This document shows, piece after piece, positions 7,569-16,935 of a stretch of 22,390 nt of DNA; the first letter of the stretch is position 1, and each line of letters begins with the position of its first letter. Made by a program: the position numbers and the translations under genes. The DNA lies in the NCBI GenBank assembly GCA_015179025.1, contig WHUX01000496.1, forward strand, positions 1 to 22,390, given 5' to 3'. This stretch comes from Terfezia claveryi (lineage: Eukaryota; Ascomycota; Pezizomycetes; Pezizales; Pezizaceae). The notes under the pieces are model-generated. The model made no database searches. It had not been told where the DNA came from and was given only the letters and a program-made list of their open reading frames with translations.

Positions 7569-9827
7569 ATGGATTCCCCGCTTCCCCACCTCCCAGACCC
7601 TCAGCTTCAGTCCGCTCCAACCTTACTCCCAATCTCCACCGCGCCCTTGTACTCCACCCCTCATAAGCGCAAAGCTGCTCTAACAGGTTTGCACCAACCA
7701 ATCAATGGTAATGTTTCTGATGGCAAGCGACGCCGTACGAACGCTGTCACGACTCTCATCGAGCAAGAACTAGCTGGTGCGCAGCACACATGCCTCGATT
7801 TTGTCGAACGCTTCCTGTTTCCTGGATCACCGAATGCCGCCGAAGAAATACTTTCAGCAATTATTGCCACGTTCAAGCAATCGGAGTCCAAAGCCGGAGC
7901 TGCTGCGCATGGCATACGGTGTCACAAAGTTGACCAAAAGCATATGTATGTTCTGTTATCCACCAGCATACACAAACAAAGCCTATCCGGAGTGGTTCTG
8001 TCGATTCGCAAATGCCATACAACAACATACCTCCCCGCCCCACCAAGCGAAATTGGAGTGGCGTGTCGTCAAAGACAAGCCCCTACGAGGCACCCACAAC
8101 AACGACGTCCGACCCGACTTTGTTCTCACTTGTGGAGAAGTACCTCTCGAATGGCGCTCTATTCTCGTGGTTGGTGAGCACCAGTCAACAGGAAGCAACA
8201 TAGTGTATCTTTACCCAACTAGCCTCCTATGCTGAGCAAGTTTTTATTGCCCAACCATTCCGTGTATTTGTCTTTGGCGTTTTAACCTCGAATGTTGGTC
8301 CGACTCACATTCTGGAGGTTTGATCGTTCTGGAGCCATTGGTTCTGTGCCCTTGAATTACTCCCATCAGACCTCGACCTCCTTACCGTTGTCAGCGCATT
8401 GGTTTCAATCTCACAAATGGACGCTCGGCACATGGGGTTCCATGTTGACAGTATCTCATGGGGCGACGAAACGCATACCCGTTGGATCTCAAATCGGACA
8501 TCACCATAAGACGTTTAAACCAATGCTTGGAAATTCTTTTATCACCGTTGACCCATCGTCAGAAGTAGCGGTCTCATTGAAAGAACTAGTTTTCCTCGCC
8601 CCTGGTATTGTCACACGCGGACCCGTATATGGACGGTAGTATACCCCAACCCCCTCCCCATACTCCTGCTCTAAGTCTGACTGCTTAGATTTATTTTCTA
8701 ACAAAAAAATAGGAGCATTATCTAGTGGGGAAGCCATTGTAATCAAATACAGCTGGAGCAACACCAAGCGTGCCCTCGAAGGGGATCTCTACCAGCTTGC
8801 CTCGAAAAACGAGTGATCGGGTGGCGACCATACTTTGTTGCACCACTTATGAAAATGTCCTCACCCATCTCCATGCTGGGGGATCTCCTGCCGCAGATTC
8901 CAATTTCACGCAACCCAAGCTTACAAGATCCACATGCAACGCCAAAATCGAGTCCTATCCCGCCTGGTGCTTTCGCCCACTGGCAGGCCGCTTTGGATTC
9001 AAGATTGTCTCCTCTCCAGGTTGCAGAAGGGTTGTTGGCTGGGCTGATTGGGCATGCATCCTCTTTTTTCAGGGGGCATTCTGCATAGAGATATTTCTCC
9101 GAATAATATTATCGTCATTGATGATAGTTTGCCACAGCTTACTTCAGTTTCTTCACCGTGCGCTAGTGACCCATTCGCCTGGATTTGGCCCCGTGACACA
9201 CCCCTTCGGGGTGTCTGATCGATTTGGATTATGCAATTGAGGCATCGGCTCAGCCTTCTGGTGCTCTCGACCGGACTGGTACATATCCTTTCATCGCTAT
9301 CCAGTTCTACGTGGCAGGAACGGCATCGGTACAGACATGATTTGGAATCTTTCTTGTACGTCCTAATCTGGGTATGCTGCTACCCTGCCGTTGCTGGCTC
9401 TGCAAATATGATTAGCTCCCTTTGGCCGGCGTCAGACCCTCTCAGCCAATGGCGTGATGGGATGAAACTCAGTCACAGCCCGCAAAATTGCCGATGTGAT
9501 TGACAGCTCCAGGATATTTGGCTTGCTCCTGGAGCGGTTTCGGCCCGGGTTTGAACACTTTAAGAGGGTTGCCAAGGAAATGCGGATGACATTGTGGAGG
9601 CTACCAGGCCTTAGTAGCTGCAAATTATATGAAGAGGGCAAACCCTCTGAAGGATGGGTAGACAGGATCAGGAGGGAGTGAGGGCTGGGCGATGAGTACG
9701 AGGAGCAGGAGGAGGGAAAAAGGAGTGGCTATTGCCTGAGGAGGTACGGTTGGGTGTTTTGAACAAGGATGCGTTTCAAGAGGTGAAGAAGTCAATGCAA
9801 TGGCTAGTTGCTACATTGAAGGACTAA
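7569..9827 (+). pseudogene. FunK1-like protein kinase, full length but frameshifted
   Basis: The start ATG at 7569 gives an N-terminus matching the copy at 896. Blocks in order: KRRRTNAVTTLIEQEL, DFVERFLFPG, YPEWFCRFANAIQ, DVRPDFVLTCGE, RSILVVGEHQSTG, QVFIAQPFRVFVFGVLTSN, FWRFDRSGAIGS, ARHMGFHVDSISWGDETHTR, FVIK-like AIVIKYSWSN (lysine of the ATP site), ARVLSRLVLSPTGRPLW, the catalytic loop GILHRDISPNNIIVIDDS (about 9075-9130), LIDLDYAIEASA in place of DFG, GTYPFIAIQF, HRYRHDLESFLYVLIWVCCY, and a C-terminus ending WLVATLKD at the TAA 9825-9827. The HRD and D-x-N residues are kept. The frame changes about 13 times, almost always between abutting homologous blocks, with very few stops inside blocks. 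A possible intron with CTAAC and TAG lies at about 8636-8712. No functional kinase can be made from this copy unless the indels are sequencing errors. Confidence 0.82.
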
Positions 9828-10473
9828 GCTGTATGTAGCAGCCATAGATGCGGCTCCATCATCATGTTGTAGGTTATAGGCAAGAGAGGGAGCCAAATAA
9901 CTGTATGTAGACACTACTAATACCTACATTATATACATTCTGTTTTTTGTTCATTTGGTTTTCGAGTTTAATGGCACTCCTGGCTGGATGTTTGTGCAAA
10001 GACATGTTCATCGTTGATGAGACCGCAGATTGGAAGTCAGATAGGATTGCGACTAATGGGGAGAGTCCTGGTGTGCACTGCAAGGGCCATGGCTATGACT
10101 TTTCGTTAGGCGACTGCGACACTGGCTTGCATTCCTATGTAGGTGTGCCCTTTTTTTTTTTTTTTTTTTTTTTTTGAAGTCTATACCATACTGCACGGGG
10201 CTACCAGATCATCACGGGGCAATCGGATCAAATGGCGCTTTGGTGGTTTGTGTGCAATCTCCAACTAAATTGGCTCCCAAATTTTGGGAATGTTTTGTTA
10301 TATATGAATTGCACTAACATAACCCATCTGACGAGTACGACTATTACCCAGCTATTCCAGGCTAATACCACTACCATAGATCATCATTGGAGGTTACACC
10401 TGGTGTACGCCAACCTTCACCATAGGTAACTCCCATTAGTAGCTCCTCCCCAGGGACTAACTACGATTCCATG
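9828..10473. other. No recognisable gene; 25-bp poly-T
   Basis: A run of 25 T lies at 10151-10175, which could be the A-tail of a retroposon on the minus strand. I found no convincing target duplication around it. A 76-codon frame at 9947-10177 has no recognisable motif and runs into the T-run, so it is not called. Confidence 0.4.
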
Positions 10474-10911
10474 CAGTGGTCGCAACGGGCCAGGCCGTCC
10501 TACAGGCCGCTGGAGGCCTGGCCAGCTGGCCAAGGTCCGTGCTGGCCTGAAACAGCCTGAGCGGCCCCCGGTGGAGTATCTGGTGGTCTGGGCTGACCTC
10601 TAGGCCACGCAGGCCAGTCCAGGCTATGCAGGCCGGCCAGGCGGTCCAGGCCGTCTAGGCCCGTCCAGGCCAGTCCAGGCCATGCAGGCCGGTCCAGACG
10701 GTCCAGGCTGTAAAGTTGGTGACAACCCTCTAATATCAATCATACTCCAATAGGCAATTTATTAGGGCACATAATTCCAGCGAGAAATAGATATAGTTCA
10801 TCATAATATCCTTACGCATACAACAGCATGTATCATATATAATCTACTCTGTCGTTCATTTCTGGGTAGCTGCTAAGATTTCTAATTTAGTTTCGACTTT
10901 CTTATACCCCG

Positions 10912-10975
10912 CTACGAGACTGCCCTACTACAAGACTGCCCTGCTACAAGACAGCCCCGCTACGAGACTGCCCCA
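10912..10975. repeat. 16-bp tandem repeat, four units
   Basis: CTACGAGACTGCCCTA and variants repeat four times directly upstream of the hAT transposase ATG (10986), in what would be its leader or promoter. Confidence 0.8.
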
Positions 10976-11326
10976 CTACACTAATATGGGCGAGTTTACC
11001 TCAAGTGAGATGGACTGTTTGTTTGACAATATTGATGATAGTGGTATATCACAAATAGGTTTATCGCAATCCCAGTATGCCTCTAATGCCGAATGATAAT
11101 ATAATAGCAGTCCGAACTCCTTCGTCACCACAAGGTATAATCTCAAGTTCATTAGACCATTTAACTCTTATGCCCTCTACCTCTGGTTCCAACTCCGCAT
11201 GGTATAACAACGTCGATCTTGGATATGGCAGTATAGTACCCAAGTTAATCAAAATGGAAAACCATTTTAGCGATGTTTTTTATGTCGACACAGTCCTAAG
11301 CAGTATGCAACTGGTTCTACGAAGTA

Positions 11327-11929
11327 CCGTATTAATTCGCAACTAAGAAAGTACCACTCGGCAGGACAGTATTAGTGTATAAGACAGGGGTAAAACAGCC
11401 TAAGTTTGGCCGAGATATCCGAATCGTGTTTAAGACAGCAAATTTTCTTATAGGGCAGTAGTATAGGAATGTCAACGGTGACTGGCGCTGCCGGTTTCTT
11501 TCACTCATCACCATCACTTGTTACAATGTCAATTCCGCAGGCACCTCGTGCTGGACCCAGTAATATGTCAATTGCGCAGGCACCTCGTCCTGGATCCAGT
11601 GCGCAAACCACCAGTCAAAAACCTCGCGCGACCTCAAGATTGAAACTGCAGAATTCTAGCAGGCGGACAGCGATTTGATGAGGAGGAAGCGGATGGAAGT
11701 GACAATGAGCAGGTAGATTACATTACTGAAGAAGAGGCCATGCAATATGCTACAATTACGCTTGGAGAGAAGATCGTGTAAAAAGATATCAATCTTGCCA
11801 CTTTGGAGTTTCTTTTATAAGAAAGTATCTCGTGTTTAAGCTAGTATCGCATATAAGACAGTAAATTTAAGTCCCCTCCGACCGCCCGTTTGTGAATAAG
11901 ACAGCATTCTTAGTTGCGAATTAATACGG
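11327..11929. mobile_element. 603-bp TA-flanked element with 23-bp TIRs, nested in the hAT
   Basis: The left end CCGTATTAATTCGCAACTAA is repeated inverted at the right end (...TTCGCAACTAA read on the other strand), about 22 bp perfect. TA flanks both sides (11325-11326, 11930-11931). Removing the element and one TA joins AAG TA to TCCAATT so that the hAT zinc finger reads on as KYPIEHLRTH. Subterminal TAAGACAG occurs twice near each end in the same orientation. TA targeting suits the Tc1/mariner superfamily, but the ends match no pogo copy here. Confidence 0.82.
11469..11781 (+). pseudogene. Coding-like cargo of the 603-bp element, unknown
   Basis: An ATG at 11469 opens a Ser/Pro-rich frame with an internal repeat (MSIPQAPRAGPSN and MSIAQAPRPGSSA). 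After a shift near 11650 a second frame reads QRFDEEEADGSDNEQVDYI, then TEEEAMQYATI, to a TAA at 11779-11781. Low-complexity basic then acidic stretches would suit an N-terminal regulatory part of a larger protein. I recognise no transposase motif. Confidence 0.4.
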
Positions 11930-12070
11930 TATCCAATTGAGCATTTAAGAACACATCAGCTTACAGAGCAAGGACATATGGGACCTGATCCTAGTAATAG
12001 TATCATTCGGTAAACTTTCAGAAATAGTCTTCCTAAGATACAATTCAATAGTAATGTTTTTAAACAATTA

Positions 12071-12593
12071 CAGTGAACTCGCGTTATAAGCAACTCCTGG
12101 GGACCGGGAAAAAGTTGCTTATAGGGCAAGTTTTTTTATAATGCGAGATATATACCAAAACTAGGAAATGTCTGAGAGAGGCTTAAAAAAACCATGATAA
12201 CAGTCTGATGGTGTGTGCCCCAAGCCATGCCTTATAGAGTCTCAATATCCCGCTATTCTCGATATAGAACAGCCTCCATCTTCTCTCTTCGCTGTGAATT
12301 GACATGAGGATTTTGAAGATGAAAAAGACATAGGGCTTCAAGGCCTTCAAGTGCAGCATGATAGGAAATAATAGGTACATCTTGTATACCTTCCGGATCG
12401 GAATCAGAATCCTGATCTCATATATATGTATCTAAATAAGAAACTTGCCTATAGTGCCTTTGCTAGCCATACTCGCGATATAAGCAACTTTTATTTTTAT
12501 ATGTATTACTAAGCCAATACCTAAGAAACTTGCCTATACCCCGAGTTTCTTATTTGTTTATAACGCGAGGTTTCTTATAACGCGAGTTTACTG
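12071..12593 (-). mobile_element. Non-autonomous pogo/Fot-like element, nested in the hAT
   Basis: The ends CAGTGAACTCGCGTTATAAG and (inverted) CAGTAAACTCGCGTTATAAG form terminal repeats, with TA at 12069-12070 and 12594-12595. Without the insert and one TA the hAT frame joins as KQL-LV. Subterminal copies of AAGTTGCTTATA / TATAAGCAACTT and GAAACTTGCCTATA occur at both ends. The middle carries a broken minus-strand piece homologous to the pogo transposase tail found at 14969-15232. It is therefore a deletion derivative that would need a transposase from elsewhere. Confidence 0.85.
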
Positions 12594-13498
12594 TACTAGT
12601 CTAATAGATTGTATGTTGTCATATTTCATTTTATCAAGTTGAGCAGCCTAGTTTTCGTCTTTTACTTAATTATCTTACAGCAGTTTCTGCTTCCTATACA
12701 GCTATTCCAAAGTCTCTTCCATGTTCTAGTAATACACTTCATACATGGACTATGTAATTATTTAAGAAACAAAAATAGGTATTGATTTTACTTTTGGAAT
12801 CTCTATATATTATCCATTTTACATTTGATTTATAGTCATCTCTTAATCATTTAGCTTTTCTTGGACTTGTTGTATATTGGATAAATTTAGAAGGAAAAGC
12901 ATGTCGTAGATTATTAGGACTTCACTATATTCATGGAGCTCATACAGGGGAAAATCAAAGTCAGATTATACTAGCATTGCCAGAAGAATATTCTCTTACT
13001 ATAAAGATAGGTTATTTTATATTGGATAATGCAACTAATAATGATACAGCTTTATCTTTTCTTTTACTTAAGTTAAAGGAACTTAATATTGATTTCAATG
13101 CGAAAGAAAGCAGATTAAGACGTATTGGTCATGTTATTAATTTAGTTGTTAAGGCATTTCTTTATGGATACGAGTTTATAGAAGAAGGCAAGTCAGATTC
13201 AGCAGATCTCGAAAATGTGGCAACCTCATGGCGCAAGCGTGGACCTTATGGAAAACTTCGGAATATTATCACCTATATTTGTTGGACACCTCAACGGCAA
13301 GAAAAGTTTGACACAAATCTCTCAAGAAGCTCAGCCAGAGGAAAAGGCTTTCCAACTGATTGTAGCTAATCCCATAAGATGGAATAGTGATTTTAAGGCT
13401 TTGAAGAGAGCTCTACAATTATGGAATGTATTTATTGCAAGGTATATGCGACTCCGCACCCCTAATTGACACGTGCGCCACTCCAAGGGACAGAGCTT

Positions 13499-13803
13499 GC
13501 CAGGCCTCCGACGTGTGAACGAATAGCTAACTTATCTCACAGGTTCTAAAGGTTCTTCAGGTGACCGAGCAAGTTCAGTAGATATAGGTGAGTGTATTGC
13601 CAGGCCTGCGACGTGTGCATGCGTAGCTAACTTATCTCACATGTTCTACAGGTTCTTCAGGTGACCGAGCAAGTTCAGTAGATATGGGTGAGCGTATTGC
13701 CAGACCTGCGACGTGTGCATGCGTAGCTAACTTATCTCACAGGTTCTACAGGTTCTTCTGGTAACCGAGCAAGTTCAGTTGGAGTAGGTACGGTAAGAGC
13801 ATT
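13499..13803 (+). repeat. 100-bp tandem repeat resembling duplicated exon plus intron
   Basis: Units start at 13499, 13599 and 13699, and the next repeat family starts at 13804. Each unit holds an intron-like segment (GTGAGTGT or GTGAGCGT, then GCTAAC 17 nt before CACAG) and a 45-bp stretch starting GTTCTA. The 45-bp stretch reads GSxGSSGDRASSVD in one frame. The predicted exons are 13543-13587, 13643-13687 and 13743-about 13787. The middle acceptor is CACAT rather than CACAG. Confidence 0.6.
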
Positions 13804-13907
13804 GCCATGCCTCCGAGGTCGACACTGCCATGCCCGACACTGCCATGCCTACGAGGTCGACATTGCCATGCCTCTGAGGTCGACACTGCCATACCTACGA
13901 AATCAAG
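13804..13907. repeat. 23-bp tandem repeat
   Basis: GCCATGCCTCCGAGGTCGAC plus ACT repeats about 4.5 times, with one 15-bp short unit (13827-13841). It directly follows the 100-bp repeat. Confidence 0.8.
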
Positions 13908-14442
13908 TTTACATGGCAGTTTTGGATTCGTCGTTCGCACGTTTATGCTGAGGGTATGGCGCGGGACATGGGGAGATGGGTGCAGATCGGGTTCTTCATG
14001 GTTTTATTTCATGTACATGATTATTTCTAGATAATATAGATATTAATTATACTTATTTGCGCGTGCGCACTCAATAATTGGTACCGTTCAATGCACGTAG
14101 CTGGGCTCAGTTGTAGGGAAGGTAAAGACCAATCCCTTCCAGGCCTCATAATTACTGTCTCTCCTTAGTCTCGTGCCCAGACCCTCTCTCGCCATTTTAA
14201 ATTGTTTGTTAGTAAACTTTTTCAAGTAACCCAAAAGCTGCGTTGCAACCGTTAAAACGTTAGTCTGGTTAGTTAAAATGTGCGAGAAGTGCCACACTCG
14301 TCACTCGCTCGTCACTCAACATCATACGCACGGCTTTAGCTATTGCATTATGCCTTCTTACATGGAGTAGATACTAGACAGATATACATGCAGAAATACA
14401 CAGGTTCACTCATTCATCTGTATATACACTCGCATGTCGGTA
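13908..14442. other. No recognisable gene
   Basis: I read no motif on either strand. Short frames (for example minus 14297-14088) show no family resemblance. Confidence 0.35.
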
Positions 14443-14625
14443 CTGGTTGTTTTGCACGATGTGAATATCCAGGCTGTTTTGCACGGTGCGAATGTTCAGG
14501 CTGGCAGGTACAATGCAAATGTCCAGGCTGTCAGGTACGGTGCGAATGTCTAGGCTGTTTTGTACAGTGCGAATGTTCAGGCTGGCAGGTATAATGCAAA
14601 TGTACTGGTACAGGCTGTCAGGTAT
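14443..14625 (+). repeat. 27-bp minisatellite with Cys-rich translation
   Basis: About six 27-bp units (starts at 14443, 14470, 14497, 14524, 14551, 14578) are followed by a partial unit. In the frame opening at 14343 each unit gives nine residues such as GCFARCECS, GWQVQCKCP and GCQVRCECL, ending at a stop after 14594. Because 27 is divisible by 3, another frame is also open across the array, so openness alone does not show coding. There is no signal peptide. Confidence 0.7.
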
Positions 14626-14913
14626 GGCATACAGACTGCTGATACACTGTACTTACTGGCACGAGACTATCTCTCCTAGGATTAGAGATCCAAGGTACCA
14701 CAACCGGCGGGGTTTAGTCGCCTGGCGCAGCAGGTAGTCCCAAGTCTGAGGCGCCCAGTAAGGTAGGCAGGAGTCTTGGCGAGTAATCTGTAGATCACTG
14801 ATTAATCGCGAGTCGAGTTGAGGGACCGACTCGGCGAGTTGTTGACGGGCCAAAACTCGCTCGCCCAGGGAGTCTTGGCGACCAGGTCCGAGTTGTCTGC
14901 GCACACTCTATGC
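14626..14913. other. Unassigned; box-A-like sequence
   Basis: TGGCGCAGCAGG (about 14719-14730) fits the tRNA/SINE box A consensus TRGCNNAGYNGG. I find no box B (GGTTCRANYCC) at the right distance, so no tRNA or SINE is called. Nearby ACTCGGCGAG/GAGTC phrases repeat several times. Confidence 0.3.
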
Positions 14914-15621
14914 GAGAAAAAGTTGCTTATAGCGCGAGTTTTCTTATAACGCGAGATTCATACAAAAACTAGGAAATGTCCGAGAGATGCTTAAAAAAAC
15001 CCGTGATAGCAGTCTGATGCCTAGCCATGCCTTGTAGAGTGTCAATATCTAGTCTGGTTGGCACTCGATACAGAACATCTCTGCTCGCTCTGAATAAATA
15101 TGAGGATTTTGAAGACGAAAGAGACGTACCTAGAGCTTCAAGACCTTCAAGTGCGGCTCGATAGGAAATAATAGGTACATCTTGTATACCTTCTGGATTG
15201 GAATCAGAATCCTGAAGTGAAATAAGGCTCATCTGTATCTAAAATACGTTGCTCCTCCTCTTGCAGCGAGTTAGGGTTATTGAACCTCCTTAGATGACAT
15301 GATCACGGCTTAATACTACTTAGTTAGCTTGTTCACCACATCTTACAAGATCTAAACACACCAGCGAATTTGAAGAACAATTTATTCTAGTAGGTGAGGG
15401 AGGTGTAGGCAAGGCAAATGAGCACTGGTTCAGCCGATTTGGATGCAGACTTGTAGAAGAACAATTCGCATGATGCGGGGTAAATGTGCGGCTCAATTGC
15501 CTCTGTCAACCGTGCCAACCAGACTACTGTCAACCATACTCGCGATACGGTATAAGCAACTTTTGTTTTTTATATGTATTACTAAGCCAATATTTAAGAA
15601 ACTTGCCTATAACCCGAGTTT
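14914..15621 (-). mobile_element. Second pogo-like relic, truncated at both ends
   Basis: It matches the 523-bp element at 12071-12593 along its length (AAAAAGTTGCTTATAG, ACTAGGAAATGTC, GGAAATAATAGGTACATC, ATTACTAAGCCAATA, GAAACTTGCCTATA). It lacks the outer TIR on the left and stops after GAGTTTCTTATTT on the right. About 280 bp (15240-15530) are present here but absent from the other copy, so the other copy may be an internal deletion, or this segment may be an insertion. Confidence 0.75.
14969..15232 (-). pseudogene. Pogo-type transposase C-terminal tail
   Basis: The minus-strand frame (87 codons from 15232) contains IISYRAALEGLEALGT and ends HQTAITGFFKHLSDIS. Pogo/Fot/Tigger transposases end in the same way, with a helical ALEALE segment followed by a basic region and a Q-T-x-I-T-x-F-F motif. 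The DDE catalytic core and the DNA-binding domain are absent. The equivalent in the 12071 element is broken by frame changes. Confidence 0.65.
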
Positions 15622-15979
15622 CTTATTTCCCCATACAAGGAGGGAGACATGATTAGAGCACAGGGATATTATGGTGGATGTTCCAATAGGGAGGGCGTGG
15701 TCCATGTTAAAGTTTGATATGCATGCTCCAAGGGATTAATTAAGTCAGGCTTGGTTCTACCGAGGCCTGTGCTGTATGTTTGATGATCATGTTTGTGAAG
15801 GTTCGTCTCCGCGTGTGTCAGTCTTTTCAGTAGTACATACTTGTTTATTGTTAGGCGCTAAGTAAGAGTAGGTACTGTAAAGCTAATATTTATCAAGCTC
15901 TCCTTCCAGCACCTTCCCAACCTCAAGGATCCAGCACACACCAAAGATCCCATCATCGCCGCCTGGCCTGTCTAGGGAC
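15622..15979. other. No recognisable gene
   Basis: I read no domain or repeat in this stretch. It separates the pogo relic from the LINE remnant. Confidence 0.35.
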
Positions 15980-16504
15980 GACAAACCAGACTGGTAGGTA
16001 AAGATGATCAGGGAGTTAAAAGAAGACGCCGTAGTGATATATACGGACGGCGGCATAAGTGAGGGGGGTAGGAGCTAGAGAAGGGTAGTGCGCAGACGGA
16101 TGGACGAAGGAAGGGGAGCAGATACTCTAGCCAAGAAGAGTGCATAAGACCTGTTCCCGGCTGATCCCCAAACTATGGAAGGGAGACTGACAAAAGAGTG
16201 GAGAAGGAAGAGTGAAGCCGAGAGGGAAGGTGGCGTGGGAGCAGGAGGAAGTGGAGTGGTTAGGTGGGAGAGAGGAAGGCGAGGTAGAACTACATTCACT
16301 ATAGCACTAGGAAAGGGAACCTTCACTCCTTACGTGCGGAGCTGGACGAATTCAGTTGATCCTATGTGCAGAACACACGCGGAGACAGGCTGGCACGTAG
16401 CCCCAGTACGCCCGCGTGGGGCAGCGATTGGCAGTAGCAAGAGTGGATTGGGAAGAGGTGGATGAGGGGGAGAGGTCGTTGAAGGACGGGTGAAAAAAAA
16501 AAAA
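15980..16504 (+). pseudogene. LINE (Tad1-like) ORF2 C-terminus with A-tail
   Basis: One frame reads ELKEDAVVIYTDGG, the start of an RNase H domain with its first Asp. After a stop it reads ADTLAKKSA (the normal end of RNase H, A-D-x-L-A-K). After another stop come RLTKEWRRKSEAERE, VRWERGRRGRTTF and CRTHAETGWHVAPVRP, a degenerate zinc-knuckle end (normally C-x2-C...H-x4-C). This order is typical of fungal Tad1-clade LINEs. Only about 20 residues separate the first and last RNase H motifs, against about 110 normally, so the middle is deleted. A run of 12 A at 16493-16504 may be the element's 3' tail. Confidence 0.62.
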
Positions 16505-16935
16505 GATATACCGTAGTCCTTATCGAGACGTTATTCCTGAAACGAAAAGGTGGCTGGAGAGGGGCGGGGTATTTCATACAAGGGACGAGAGGCCTGTATC
16601 TATTAAAAATGCACCTCCGCCTACCTACACCTGGATTAGCCACAGTGGAGAGCCATCTCCGCAACCACATATCCAGCTGAATATAATTCATCCGCACAAT
16701 TGTACAAGCTCCTTACCTCCACATATAAGTACAAGTCATGTACCCTTCGCACATACGCAAATATTTTGCGTTGTATCTTTGGTAGTTGCAACCCAGGGGG
16801 CCACCAGGACCGCTATCTTGCAATCTCGCATCTGATAACCCATCCCTGTCCATTGCCTTACCCTGAATTCCTATGTATGTACTTAGTATGTATATAGACA
16901 ACGCTCCCAGACCTGTATTAATCTGAGAGAATTAA
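16505..16935. other. No recognisable gene
   Basis: Several open frames lie on both strands (for example minus 16697-16362, which mostly mirrors the LINE remnant), but none has a recognisable motif. Confidence 0.35.

Larger units (their letters stand above)
10474..13446 (+). mobile_element. Decayed hAT DNA transposon, 3' end missing
   Basis: The left terminus is inferred at CAGTGGTCGCAAC (10474-10486), which matches the inverted ends of the GC-rich element at 20971-21300 (CAGTGTTCTCAAC). It is followed by 240 bp of GGCC/CCAGGC-rich subterminal repeats (10487-10725) also shared with that element, then an AT-rich leader and the transposase frame. Two other elements are nested inside (11327-11929, 12071-12593). 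The coding sequence stops abruptly at about 13446, so the C-terminal dimerisation region and right terminus are gone. The link between the GC-rich end and the transposase rests on adjacency and could be chance. Confidence 0.55.
10986..13446 (+). pseudogene. hAT-family transposase, interrupted and stop-ridden
   Basis: The ATG at 10986 opens an acidic N-terminus (MGEFTSSEMDCLFDNI). After two frame changes a BED-type zinc finger follows: W-I-W, then RCFLC (11271-11285), and HLRTH downstream of the first insertion. The rest, in one frame after conceptual removal of both insertions, gives SFYQVEQPSFRLLLNYL, FDL (first catalytic Asp, 12827), AFLGLVVYWI, FILDNATNNDTALSFLL (second Asp, 13025), LRRIGHVINLVVKAFLYG, WRKRGPYGKLRNII and, after a shift near 13330, NPIRWNSDF. 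These are standard fungal hAT blocks. In-frame stops lie at 11205, 11268, 12011, 12602, 12605, 12755, 12776 and 12833: four TAA, four TAG, no TGA. Codons are strongly A/T-ended. The enzyme cannot be active. Confidence 0.85.

Noticed and set aside
9947..10177. 76-codon frame ending in poly-Phe
   Set aside because: It runs into a 25-bp T-run and has no recognisable domain or signal.
10500..10739. Minus-strand frame rich in GLDGLDRLAGL
   Set aside because: It is GC-rich subterminal repeat DNA shared with the MITE at 20971; the repeat explains the pattern.
13499..13803. CRISPR-like array
   Set aside because: The 100-bp units are contiguous and similar throughout, with no unique spacers, in fungal DNA.
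14716..14790. Possible tRNA or SINE head (perfect box A match)
   Set aside because: No box B and no cloverleaf could be found downstream.
2313..15531. GTGCCAACCAGACTA shared at 2313 and 15519 as a dispersed element
   Set aside because: The match is about 15 bp with no flanking similarity; chance or a trace too short to call.
16362..16697. 111-codon minus-strand frame
   Set aside because: It overlaps the LINE C-terminus on the other strand, which has clear family motifs.
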